Assembly: GCA_045590155.1 (NCBI GenBank)
Contig: JAZNQL010000032.1
Coordinates: forward strand, 1 to 11,147
DNA length: 11,147 nt
Reading direction: 5' to 3'
Source of the DNA: JAZNQL01 sp045590155
GTDB taxonomy: Bacteria; Bacillota; Clostridia; UMGS1883; UMGS1540
Of the stretch, positions 1-6,386 are shown piece after piece. Within the stretch, counting starts at the first letter, position 1. Every line of letters starts with the position of its first letter. The notes beneath the pieces were generated by a model, which saw only the letters and a list, made by a program, of their open reading frames with translations, made no database searches and had not been told where the DNA came from. A program made the position numbers and the translations under genes.

Positions 1-138
1 TATTCCGCTTACATTTATTCCTTTGCCACCTATATCGTTACGCACCTTTATAGCACGATTTACAGAATTCAAGGCAAAGGATTTAAGATAATAGGTCCTG
101 TCAATAGCAGGATTTAAAGTTACTGTTGATATTATCAT
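1..138 (-). CDS. PfkB-family hexose kinase (1-phosphofructokinase / tagatose-6-phosphate kinase type), N-terminal fragment
   Basis: Only the first 46 codons lie in the window; the rest is beyond the left edge. The start reads MIISTVTLNPAIDRTYYL, the usual opening of 1-phosphofructokinase (FruK) and tagatose-6-phosphate kinase (LacC) proteins. A GGKGINVS stretch at residues 37-44 is the first PfkB signature and contributes to the substrate pocket. Family members use ATP to phosphorylate a sugar phosphate in the cytoplasm, for example fructose 1-phosphate to fructose 1,6-bisphosphate. The ATG overlaps the TGA of proS as ATGA (138-135), and an AGAGG ribosome binding site lies in the proS tail (150-146), so translation is probably coupled to proS. 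FruK and LacC cannot be told apart from this fragment. Pairing with proS, with no fructose transport gene in view, is not the classical fru operon arrangement. Confidence 0.85.
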   Translation of the reverse strand, partial: MIISTVTLNPAIDRTYYLKSFALNSVNRAIKVRNDIGGKGINVSGI

Positions 139-1835
139 TCATTATCCTCTTTTACTGCTTTTATTACCTTTTCAATAGCCTGCTGTGCGCTTAATTCTTC
201 AAATTCCTTTGAAGCACGCATTTTATATTCAACAACTCCGTCGCAAGCTTTTTTACCAACGGTTATTCTTACAGGAATACCTATAAGGTCAGAATCTTTA
301 AATTTAACGCCCGGTCTTTCGTCTCTGTCGTCAAGCATAACGTCGATGCCCTGTTTTTTAAGCGAATCATATATTTCGTTTGCAAGAGAACATTGTGTTT
401 CGTCATCTTTGTTTATAACTACAATATTAACCTGATAAGGTGCTACTGACATAGGCCAGATTATGCCGTTTTCGTCGTTATTCTGCTCGATTATCGCTGC
501 AAGGCAACGGTTTACACCTATACCGTAACACCCCATTACTATGGGTGCATCGTCACGTTCAGGAATAGTGAGACCCAATGCTTTTGAATATTTTGTGCCA
601 AGTTTGAAAATATGTCCTACTTCTATACCATGGAAAGTTTCGATCTCTTTACCGCAAACAGGACATTTATCTCCATCTTCGATAACTCTTAAGTCGGCAC
701 ACTTTGTTACTTTGAAGTCGCGGTCCATTTCAACATTTACAAGATGATAATTTGTTTTATTAGCACCTACTATAAGGCTATTCATTTTTGGAACTTCAAG
801 GTCTGCATAAATCTCAATTTCAAGACCTACGGGGCCTGCAAAACCGACTTCTGCGTGTGTTACTTCTCTTACAATGTTTGGAGCTGCAAGCTCAAGGTCT
901 GTTACTCCGAGAAGATTTTTAAGCTTTGTTTCGTTAAGTTCTCTGTCCCCTCTTACCATTGCTGCAACAACCTTATCGTCAGCCTGATAAATAAGAGTTT
1001 TTACAAAGTTATATGGTTTTACACCAAGAGAATCTGTAAGCTCTTCTATGGTATGGGCATCAGGAGTTTCAATTTCTTCCATAGCCTTGCCCTTTTCTCC
1101 TATTACCATATCGTCAGGAGTGCATGCTGCTTTTTCTATATTTGCAGAATATCCGCAAACGGGGCAGTATGCAATTACATCTTCGCCTACTTCGCTTTTT
1201 ACCATAAATTCCTGCGAGCCTGAACCTCCCATTGCGCCCGAGTCTGCATCTACAACTGTATAATCAAGACCTAATCTGTCAAAGATGCGGCAATATGCTT
1301 CGTACATCTTTTTATATGAAATATCAAGCCCTGCTTCGTCTATATCAAAGCTATATGCATCCTTCATTACAAATTCACGGCTTCTCATTACACCAAAACG
1401 TGGACGGCGTTCATCACGATACTTGGTTTGTATCTGATATAAAGTCATGGGAAACTGTTTATAAGAACGAACTTCGCTTTTTACCATTTCGGTAAAAACT
1501 TCTTCATGTGTAGGACCCAAACAGAAATCTCTTGAGTTTCTGTCCTTTAAACGGAACATTTCGGAACCGAAAACATCCCATCTGCCCGATGCCATATATG
1601 CTTCTGCCGGCAAGAGTGCACTCATTAAAAGCTCCTGTGCTCCCGCACGGTCCATTTCTTCTCTTATAATCTGTTCAACCTTACGAAGTGAACGCAAGCC
1701 AACCGGCAAATATGCATAAACACCTGCTGCAAGTTTGCGTATCATTGATGCGCGCATCATTAGTCTATGACTTACTATCTCTGCTTCTGCGGGATCCTCT
1801 CTTAAGGTTGGTAATAACATATTCGAAACTTTCAT
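135..1835 (-). CDS. proS: Prolyl-tRNA synthetase (bacterial type with editing domain)
   Basis: Charges tRNA-Pro with proline in the cytoplasm. The 566 residues match the usual length of bacterial-type ProRS with an inserted editing domain. The class II catalytic core shows motif 1 around residues 46-75, the GPTHEE stretch at 108, motif 2 around 137-162 (KYRDERRPRFG, then REFVMKDAYSF) and motif 3 around 434-446 (MGCYGIGVNR, with the conserved Arg443). The YbaK-like editing insert, which clears Ala-tRNA-Pro, spans about 225-400; Lys279 in the FVKTL context matches the editing lysine known from E. coli. Two CPVC pairs (224-227 and 391-394) flank the insert and could bind zinc together. The anticodon-binding domain is about 466-562. 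The start follows AGGAAAGGA and a sigma-A promoter. The stop overlaps the start of the kinase gene downstream. Confidence 0.98.
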   Translation of the reverse strand: MKVSNMLLPTLREDPAEAEIVSHRLMMRASMIRKLAAGVYAYLPVGLRSLRKVEQIIREEMDRAGAQELLMSALLPAEAYMASGRWDVFGSEMFRLKDRNSRDFCLGPTHEEVFTEMVKSEVRSYKQFPMTLYQIQTKYRDERRPRFGVMRSREFVMKDAYSFDIDEAGLDISYKKMYEAYCRIFDRLGLDYTVVDADSGAMGGSGSQEFMVKSEVGEDVIAYCPVCGYSANIEKAACTPDDMVIGEKGKAMEEIETPDAHTIEELTDSLGVKPYNFVKTLIYQADDKVVAAMVRGDRELNETKLKNLLGVTDLELAAPNIVREVTHAEVGFAGPVGLEIEIYADLEVPKMNSLIVGANKTNYHLVNVEMDRDFKVTKCADLRVIEDGDKCPVCGKEIETFHGIEVGHIFKLGTKYSKALGLTIPERDDAPIVMGCYGIGVNRCLAAIIEQNNDENGIIWPMSVAPYQVNIVVINKDDETQCSLANEIYDSLKKQGIDVMLDDRDERPGVKFKDSDLIGIPVRITVGKKACDGVVEYKMRASKEFEELSAQQAIEKVIKAVKEDNE

Positions 1836-1847
1836 TTGTTAATCAAA

Positions 1848-1856
1848 TCCTTTCCT
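1848..1856 (-). promoter_or_regulatory. Ribosome binding site of proS
   Basis: AGGAAAGGA read on the minus strand, 12 bases before the ATG at 1835. The spacing is somewhat long, but MKVSNMLLPTLREDPAEAE is the expected ProRS opening, which supports this start. Confidence 0.7.
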
Positions 1857-1864
1857 AAATATAT

Positions 1865-1893
1865 ATAATAACAGATTTTTTGCAAAAAAGCAA
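1865..1893 (-). promoter_or_regulatory. Sigma-A promoter of proS
   Basis: On the minus strand, TTGCTT (1893-1888) and TATTAT (1870-1865) are separated by exactly 17 bases. Transcription should start near 1858, giving a leader of only about 23 bases. That leaves no room for a T-box riboswitch, although such elements often control aminoacyl-tRNA synthetases in this phylum. Confidence 0.75.
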
Positions 1894-1901
1894 TATAAAT
1901 C

Positions 1902-1930
1902 TTGCCAATATTATAAATAAGGGTTATAAT
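1902..1930 (+). promoter_or_regulatory. Sigma-A promoter of rlmD
   Basis: TTGCCA (1902-1907) and a perfect TATAAT (1925-1930) are separated by 17 bases. Transcription should begin near 1937, about 15 bases before the TTG start codon. Its -35 box lies only 8 bases from the -35 box of the divergent proS promoter. Confidence 0.8.
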
Positions 1931-1940
1931 TAAACTGTTT

Positions 1941-1946
1941 GAGGTG
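1941..1946 (+). promoter_or_regulatory. Ribosome binding site that fixes the TTG start of rlmD
   Basis: GAGGTG ends 5 bases before the TTG codon at 1952. No in-frame ATG is available upstream, and starting at the next internal Met would remove most of the N-terminal TRAM domain or the iron-sulfur cysteines, so TTG is the start. Confidence 0.75.
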
Positions 1947-1951
1947 ATTTT

Positions 1952-3286
1952 TTGAAGAAAAATGATATTTTCAGTGCAGAAATAACAGGAGTTTCCTCTG
2001 AAGGGCTTGGTATAGCAAAGCCTGATGGATATACTGTTTTTATACCCTATACCGTTACAGGCGATAAGGTTTGCGCCAAAATTGTTAAGGATAAAAAAAG
2101 TTATGCTTTTGGCAAGGTTTTAGAAGTTTTAGAGCCTTCTGAAAACCGCATTTCTCCCCCATGCTCTGTTTTTGGCAAATGCGGAGGCTGCAGTTTAATG
2201 CATATTGATTATAAAAAACAACTTGATATAAAACGCAGGACTGTTTCTGATGCCATAATGCGTATAGGAAAAATTGAATGTGATGTTGCTGATGTTTACG
2301 GTATGGAATATCCTTTCAGATACAGAAACAAGGTGCAGGTACCTCTTTGCTTTGAAGACGGCAAAACCTGTGCAGGGTTTTATGCTCCGCACAGTCATCG
2401 TGTTGTTCCGTTTACTGATTGTCTTTTGCAAACAGAAAAAAACAAAGAAATTATTGAAGGTGTTTGTGCTTGGATGGACAGAAATTCTGTTTTGCCATAT
2501 AATGAAGAAACAGCAGGTGGTACAATCCGTCACATATTTATACGCGAAGGGTTTAAGACAGGTCAAATAATGCTCTGCATTGTAAGCACCAAGAAATTTT
2601 TGCCTGCTGAAGATGAACTTTCAGAGATTCTTAAAGCATTAAATGTATCAACCCTTGTTGTAAATATAAACACAAAAAAAAGCAATGTTATTTTAGGCGA
2701 TAAAAATCGTGTTGTTTACGGCGACGGATATATACACGAAATTATGGACGGGTTAAAATTTAAGATTTCTCCAAATTCCTTTTTCCAGGTAAATCCCACT
2801 ATAGCCAAAGAACTTTACAAAAAAGCGGTAAGCTTTATTTCGCCTGAAGATACTGTTTTTGATTTATACTGCGGAACAGGAAGTATTTCGCTTTTCGCTG
2901 CCCGTATTGCTAAAAAAGTAATAGGTGTTGAAATTGTTGAAGCCGCCGTATCAGATGCAAAGTATAATGCACATTTAAATTCAATTGAAAATACAGAGTT
3001 TTACTGTGGGGATGCTGACTATATTTTCCCCAAACTTCTTTCAAGCGGGATTTCTGCCGATGTTGCCATTATTGACCCCCCAAGGAAGGGTTGCGGAAAA
3101 GAAGTTTTAGACTCGCTTATAAAACTTAATCCAAAGAAAATTATATATGTTTCCTGCAACTGTGCTTCTATGGCAAGAGATATAAATTATCTCGCAGAGT
3201 TTGGATTTAAAGCGGGCACGGTTTATCCCTTTGACCAATTCCCTCACACTGAACATATAGAGTGTTGTGTGTGTCTTGAGCGTTGA
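1952..3286 (+). CDS. rlmD: 23S rRNA (uracil-C5)-methyltransferase, RlmD/RumA (RlmCD) family
   Basis: Methylates a uracil C5 in 23S rRNA using S-adenosylmethionine. The E. coli RlmD target is U1939, while Bacillus RlmCD modifies two sites; the sequence does not say which applies here. The protein is 444 residues and begins with TTG. An N-terminal TRAM-like RNA-binding domain covers about 1-62. The [4Fe-4S] ligands follow the RumA pattern: Cys71, Cys77, Cys80 (C-x5-C-x2-C) and Cys157. The SAM-binding loop is FDLYCGTGSISLFAA at 303-317. IDPPRKGC (374-381) follows, then the catalytic nucleophile Cys402 in YVSCN. The C-terminal FPHTEHIE supplies the expected general base, Glu437. The usual Pro after SCN is Cys404 here, and the C-terminus is unusually Cys-rich (C438, C439, C441). 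It is a single-gene unit with its own promoter and terminator. Confidence 0.95.
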   Translation: MKKNDIFSAEITGVSSEGLGIAKPDGYTVFIPYTVTGDKVCAKIVKDKKSYAFGKVLEVLEPSENRISPPCSVFGKCGGCSLMHIDYKKQLDIKRRTVSDAIMRIGKIECDVADVYGMEYPFRYRNKVQVPLCFEDGKTCAGFYAPHSHRVVPFTDCLLQTEKNKEIIEGVCAWMDRNSVLPYNEETAGGTIRHIFIREGFKTGQIMLCIVSTKKFLPAEDELSEILKALNVSTLVVNINTKKSNVILGDKNRVVYGDGYIHEIMDGLKFKISPNSFFQVNPTIAKELYKKAVSFISPEDTVFDLYCGTGSISLFAARIAKKVIGVEIVEAAVSDAKYNAHLNSIENTEFYCGDADYIFPKLLSSGISADVAIIDPPRKGCGKEVLDSLIKLNPKKIIYVSCNCASMARDINYLAEFGFKAGTVYPFDQFPHTEHIECCVCLER

Positions 3287-3303
3287 GATATTTTTTACAT
3301 AAA

Positions 3304-3329
3304 AAGGCGGTGTATTTTTACACCGCCTT
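3304..3329. terminator. Bidirectional intrinsic terminator between rlmD and the PIG-L gene
   Basis: A perfect 11-bp stem (3304-3314 with 3319-3329) closes a TTTT loop. The core is GGCGGTGT pairing with ACACCGCC. T-rich sequence follows on both strands, so it can end transcription of both convergent genes. It begins 17 bases after the rlmD stop and lies just past the deacetylase stop. Confidence 0.9.
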
Positions 3330-3333
3330 GTAT

Positions 3334-4110
3334 TTATTTTCTGAACGCTTCGTTCGCATTTGGATAATACATTCTTGTTCCGCTCCAGCAAAATACATCA
3401 TTTAAAATTTCGTGAAGGATGAAGCCTCGGTTACCCGCAGGGAATTTTTCTATTTTGAAAACTTCTGCATATTTTGCAGTTCTTCCATCACGGGCATTAG
3501 CTGTTCCTGTTGCCATTTCGTAACCGCGGAACTCTGCAGATATTTTCTTTTCCTCCCATAAATATTTTGCTCCTATTCCCAGTTTATCAAATGCCATTAT
3601 ACATTCTTCAAGTTTTTCAATAACAGAATCTACACATATATGAAAATGTGGGCGGAAGTAACACATTGTCTGATAAGGTCCGCATTCCACAGAATAAACT
3701 TCGTTGGGAGAAACATTTCCAGCACCTACTGATGCTCCAAAAAGTGCTTCTTTTATGGTTTTTGCACATTCTACGTGTTCTATATGATTATCTTCGGGAT
3801 TCATCATAAAAACTATATCGGGATTTATTTCTTTGATTATCTCCTCGGTTTTACGTACTGTATACTCGTTTGTACGGTAAAATTTTGTGTCGTACGGATA
3901 GTCAAGGATTATTTTTTTTACGCCTAAAACTTCAGCTGCTGCAATGCTGTTTTTATTGTGTTCTTCTATATTATTCTTATCAACAAAAAGGTTGGGTATT
4001 ATATTTAATATTGTTACATCACAACCCCTGTCCTTCAAAAGTTTTAAAGTGCCGCCTATGGAATATTCGCTATCATCTTCGTGAATGCCTATTGCAAGTA
4101 CTTTTATCAT
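3334..4110 (-). CDS. PIG-L / LmbE family N-acetyl-sugar deacetylase-like protein
   Basis: A putative zinc-dependent deacetylase of 258 residues. Family members remove N-acetyl groups from glucosamine-containing compounds such as mycothiol or bacillithiol precursors, GPI intermediates or antibiotic sugars. The N-terminus (MIKVLAIGIHEDDSEYSIGG) carries the metal motif as His10-x-Asp12-Asp13, with Glu11 in place of the usual Pro of HPDD. The second metal site is DNHIEH (107-112), where His112 should be the third ligand. There is no signal peptide or membrane segment, so it is cytoplasmic. The start at 4110 is set by AGGAGGG; an upstream extension to 4167 is rejected because it would begin inside the promoter -35 box. 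It stands alone, divergent from recA. The substrate cannot be read from the sequence, and no bacillithiol or sugar-nucleotide gene adjoins it. Confidence 0.85.
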   Translation of the reverse strand: MIKVLAIGIHEDDSEYSIGGTLKLLKDRGCDVTILNIIPNLFVDKNNIEEHNKNSIAAAEVLGVKKIILDYPYDTKFYRTNEYTVRKTEEIIKEINPDIVFMMNPEDNHIEHVECAKTIKEALFGASVGAGNVSPNEVYSVECGPYQTMCYFRPHFHICVDSVIEKLEECIMAFDKLGIGAKYLWEEKKISAEFRGYEMATGTANARDGRTAKYAEVFKIEKFPAGNRGFILHEILNDVFCWSGTRMYYPNANEAFRK

Positions 4111-4116
4111 GATTTT

Positions 4117-4123
4117 CCCTCCT
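4117..4123 (-). promoter_or_regulatory. Ribosome binding site that fixes the PIG-L start
   Basis: AGGAGGG on the minus strand lies 6 bases before the ATG at 4110. It shows that the in-frame upstream ATG at 4167 is not the start. Confidence 0.9.
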
Positions 4124-4138
4124 GTTACTTTTGTTTTT

Positions 4139-4167
4139 ATATTATCATATAAGAACCTTTTTTGCAA
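4139..4167 (-). promoter_or_regulatory. Sigma-A promoter of the PIG-L gene, extended -10
   Basis: On the minus strand, TTGCAA (4167-4162) and TAATAT (4144-4139) are 17 bases apart, with a TGA triplet just before the -10 (extended -10 pattern TGn). Predicted transcription start is near 4132. Confidence 0.75.
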
Positions 4168-4316
4168 TAGATAAAAAGAAAATAAATTGTAGTTTTTTAT
4201 ATTATAAAGCCAACAAAAATTCTTATCATTTTAATTACTGTTATGTTTTTGAAGCTTACAAAATAAGGCTTTGTGGCTACTTATAAGTGGATGCCGTTAT
4301 TTTTGTTAAAAACCTC

Positions 4317-4345
4317 TTGACAAAACAAATTTATTATTGTATAAT
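4317..4345 (+). promoter_or_regulatory. Consensus sigma-A promoter of recA
   Basis: A perfect TTGACA (4317-4322) and a perfect TATAAT (4340-4345) are separated by 17 bases. This is the strongest promoter in the window by inspection, with a predicted start near 4352. A promoter this strong fits a gene held down by a repressor. Confidence 0.92.
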
Positions 4346-4354
4346 ACTTATAAA

Positions 4355-4368
4355 CGAACATTTGTTTG
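4355..4368 (+). promoter_or_regulatory. LexA (DinR) operator of recA
   Basis: CGAACATTTGTTTG fits the Gram-positive SOS box CGAACRNRYGTTYG at 13 of 14 positions; the eighth base is T instead of a purine. It starts 9 bases after the -10 box and covers the first transcribed bases, so bound LexA would block RNA polymerase until DNA damage triggers LexA self-cleavage. Confidence 0.9.
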
Positions 4369-4378
4369 CATTAAACTT

Positions 4379-4384
4379 AGGAGG
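4379..4384 (+). promoter_or_regulatory. Ribosome binding site that fixes the recA start
   Basis: A perfect AGGAGG lies 7 bases before the ATG at 4392. It rules out the in-frame upstream ATG at 4287, which lies ahead of the promoter. Confidence 0.93.
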
Positions 4385-4391
4385 AACTGTT

Positions 4392-5402
4392 ATGTTAGAC
4401 GAAAAACAAAAAGCTCTTGACATGGCCTTAAGTCAACTTGAAAAAAGCTTTGGCAAGGGTGCCGTTATGAGACTTGGCGAAAACCCTTACGTTAATATTG
4501 AAGCTATCCCCACCGGTTCTTTGGGGCTTGATATTGCTATTGGTATTGGCGGTGTTCCAAGAGGTCGAATCGTTGAAGTTTTTGGTCCTGAATCTTCGGG
4601 CAAAACTACCGTTGCTCTGCACATGATTGCAGAAGCTCAAAAAAGAAACGGAGAGGCTGCCTTTATAGATGCAGAACACGCTTTGGACCCCGTTTATGCA
4701 GCTAATATTGGCGTTGACATTGACAGACTTATCGTTTCTCAACCCGACACAGGCGAACAGGCTCTTGAAATCGTTGAGGCTTTAGTTCGAAGCGGGGCTT
4801 TGGATATTGTGGTTGTTGACTCGGTTGCAGCTCTTGTTCCAAAAGCAGAAATTGAAGGCGAAATGGGAGATTCTCATGTTGGTCTTCAGGCAAGACTTAT
4901 GTCGCAGGCTTTAAGAAAGCTTGCGGGTATTGTTAACAAGTCTAACTGTACTGTTATATTTATAAATCAGTTGCGCGAAAAGGTTGGTATAATGTTTGGT
5001 AACCCCGAGGTTACCCCCGGAGGACGTGCACTTAAATTCTATTCTTCTGTTCGTTTGGATGTAAGAAGGGTGGAAAGTATTAAGCAGGGTGCTGATGTTA
5101 TTGGTAACAGAACTAAAATAAAGGTTGTAAAAAACAAGGTTGCTCCCCCCTTCCGTGATACAGAATGTGATATTATGTATGGTAAGGGAATTTCAAAGTC
5201 AGGCAACATTCTTGATTTGGCTGTAAAGTACGAAATTATACAAAAAGCCGGAGCTTGGTTCTCGTATAATGAAACAAGAATCGGTCAGGGCCGTGATAAT
5301 ACAAAGATTTATCTTGAACAGAATCCTGAAATTATGGACGAGGTTGAAAAACTTGTTCGTGAAAAGGCAGGTTTAACAGAAAATAACGAAGTGGCTGAAT
5401 AA
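4392..5402 (+). CDS. recA: Recombinase A
   Basis: RecA forms ATP-dependent filaments on single-stranded DNA, drives strand exchange in recombinational repair and stimulates LexA self-cleavage. The 336 residues are slightly shorter than E. coli RecA because the acidic C-terminal tail is short (NNEVAE). The Walker A motif is GPESSGKT at 65-72, the catalytic Glu95 sits in FIDAEHALDP, and Walker B (LDIVVVDS) ends at 144. The DNA-binding loop L2 region begins at NQLREKVGIMFG (192). No intein or disruption is present. It has its own strong promoter, an overlapping LexA box and its own terminator. Neither cinA/pgsA upstream nor rny or recX downstream is present, although these are common recA neighbours in Firmicutes; here recA is monocistronic between two unrelated hydrolase genes. 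Confidence 0.99.
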   Translation: MLDEKQKALDMALSQLEKSFGKGAVMRLGENPYVNIEAIPTGSLGLDIAIGIGGVPRGRIVEVFGPESSGKTTVALHMIAEAQKRNGEAAFIDAEHALDPVYAANIGVDIDRLIVSQPDTGEQALEIVEALVRSGALDIVVVDSVAALVPKAEIEGEMGDSHVGLQARLMSQALRKLAGIVNKSNCTVIFINQLREKVGIMFGNPEVTPGGRALKFYSSVRLDVRRVESIKQGADVIGNRTKIKVVKNKVAPPFRDTECDIMYGKGISKSGNILDLAVKYEIIQKAGAWFSYNETRIGQGRDNTKIYLEQNPEIMDEVEKLVREKAGLTENNEVAE

Positions 5403-5437
5403 TAAATATACCCCCGTTATACGGGGGTATATTTATT
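5401..5437. terminator. Bidirectional intrinsic terminator overlapping the stop codons of recA and the esterase gene
   Basis: A perfect 17-bp stem (5401-5417 with 5421-5437) has a TAT loop and a CCCCCGT/ACGGGGG core. The flanking A- and T-rich ends give a U tract in either direction. It includes the last two bases of the recA TAA and the whole TAA of the opposing gene (5435-5433). Confidence 0.93.
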
Positions 5438-6293
5438 TTATTATTTCTTCAAAAAAACTTTGTGCAAACCATTTATGGACTTTTTCGAGGTAATGAATGT
5501 TATCCCGTGCAAAAATTCCTCTGTCAGGCTTTTCTTTGTTGTAATCTTCAATCTTATCTGTTTCTACAAGAAATGCATTATTGTACCTTTTAATCTGACG
5601 AAGAAAAAGACTGTTTATAATGTCCTTACCCGATTGATCTGCAACTTCTATTTCTCCAAACACAAGTTTGTAAAGATAAAGCGGCGGTGCACCGATTGAA
5701 TTTAAAAGTCCCTCAAAAAAGCTATCATAAAGTTCTTCAATTCCTTCTTTGTTTACTGTGTCTTTGCAGGAATCGCTTTCGGAACCTATCCAATGCAATC
5801 CCAAAACTACGGGGTTTTTAAACTGTCTTTTAAGGTTCTGCATAACAAGTGAGTTGATTTTAAGTGCTAACGGATATAGTGAAATATCAACCTCGCAAAG
5901 TTGACCGGGGTGCAGTTTTTCAGGTCTTTTCGGGTTCCACATACCGTTTACAATCCCCTGTCCACCTATTGAAATTTGCACTATATATAAATTCGGCAGT
6001 TTTATACCGTTATCAATAGCATTTTGCCACATTTTAGCAAGGTAATATGCCATAGAGGCGGTGTTATCCTGCGTTTCTCCAAGATTGTTCCCGAAGGTTT
6101 TGAAGCCTGTCCAGGTAACATCGGTAATTTCAAATGACTGATTTTCTGCCCTGTCCAGCGAAAAAACATTTTTCAGAGGTTCTTTTATTCTATCTTTTTC
6201 TATCAAAAATCTGCCGTGCGCGTGTGCGTTTGACTGTCCTTCTATAAAGATAACTGCGGCATCTGCCGTTTGTAAATTTTTATGTAACTGCAT
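5433..6293 (-). CDS. SASA/SGNH-type esterase (sialate O-acetylesterase-like, CE6-like)
   Basis: A predicted serine hydrolase of 286 residues, possibly an O-acetyl sugar esterase. Block I is FIEGQSNAH, with Ser21 the expected nucleophile in the GQSN signature of the sialate O-acetylesterase (PF03629) and CE6 families. A middle HWIGSESD stretch (167-174) corresponds to the usual WxQGESD block, with Gly-Ser where Gln-Gly is normal. The C-terminal Asp264-Asn-Ile-His267 fits the DxxH block that completes the catalytic set. No signal peptide is present, so it should act in the cytoplasm on an imported or internal substrate. It follows the phosphatase gene after 93 bases that contain that gene's terminator. 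An AGGA ribosome binding site is weak, and no clear -35 box is seen, only a TATAAT at 6336-6331. The substrate is unknown; the divergent middle block lowers certainty about activity. Confidence 0.72.
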   Translation of the reverse strand: MQLHKNLQTADAAVIFIEGQSNAHAHGRFLIEKDRIKEPLKNVFSLDRAENQSFEITDVTWTGFKTFGNNLGETQDNTASMAYYLAKMWQNAIDNGIKLPNLYIVQISIGGQGIVNGMWNPKRPEKLHPGQLCEVDISLYPLALKINSLVMQNLKRQFKNPVVLGLHWIGSESDSCKDTVNKEGIEELYDSFFEGLLNSIGAPPLYLYKLVFGEIEVADQSGKDIINSLFLRQIKRYNNAFLVETDKIEDYNKEKPDRGIFARDNIHYLEKVHKWFAQSFFEEIIK

Positions 6294-6339
6294 TTTTATT
6301 CCTACACTTTTTGTAAAATTTTAAGACTATATTATATTT

Positions 6340-6376
6340 AAAAAGAGGTAAAGCTTTGCTTGCTATACCCCTTTTT
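6340..6376 (-). terminator. Intrinsic terminator of the alkaline phosphatase gene
   Basis: Read on the minus strand, AAAAAGGGGTA (6376-6366) pairs with TACCTCTTTTT (6350-6340), including one G-U pair, with an inner AAGC/GCTT stem and a run of T at the end. On the plus strand the same position would be an A-C mismatch, so it is built to work for the minus strand. It begins 11 bases after the phosphatase stop. Confidence 0.8.
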
Positions 6377-6386
6377 TAATTTTATT

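Noticed and set aside
744..1223. A 159-residue Cys- and Phe-rich open frame on the plus strand inside proS
   Set aside because: It is antisense to a strongly conserved gene, has no ribosome binding site and shows no recognisable family.
1836..1864. T-box riboswitch in the proS leader
   Set aside because: The leader from the predicted start site is only about 23 bases, with no specifier loop or antiterminator.
4111..4167. A 19-residue extension of the PIG-L protein
   Set aside because: The upstream ATG lies in the -35 box of the gene's own promoter, and AGGAGGG points to the ATG at 4110.
4279..4288. Palindrome ACTTATAAGT upstream of recA
   Set aside because: It is only 10 bases in AT-rich DNA and lies 29 bases upstream of the -35 box, with no second copy in the window. 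It may be chance.
4287..4391. A 35-residue N-terminal extension of RecA
   Set aside because: It would start before the predicted promoter and transcription start, and a perfect AGGAGG precedes the ATG at 4392.
6331..6359. Separate promoter for the SASA-type esterase
   Set aside because: A TATAAT is present at 6336-6331, but no acceptable -35 hexamer lies 16-18 bases upstream, so it is not annotated as a promoter.
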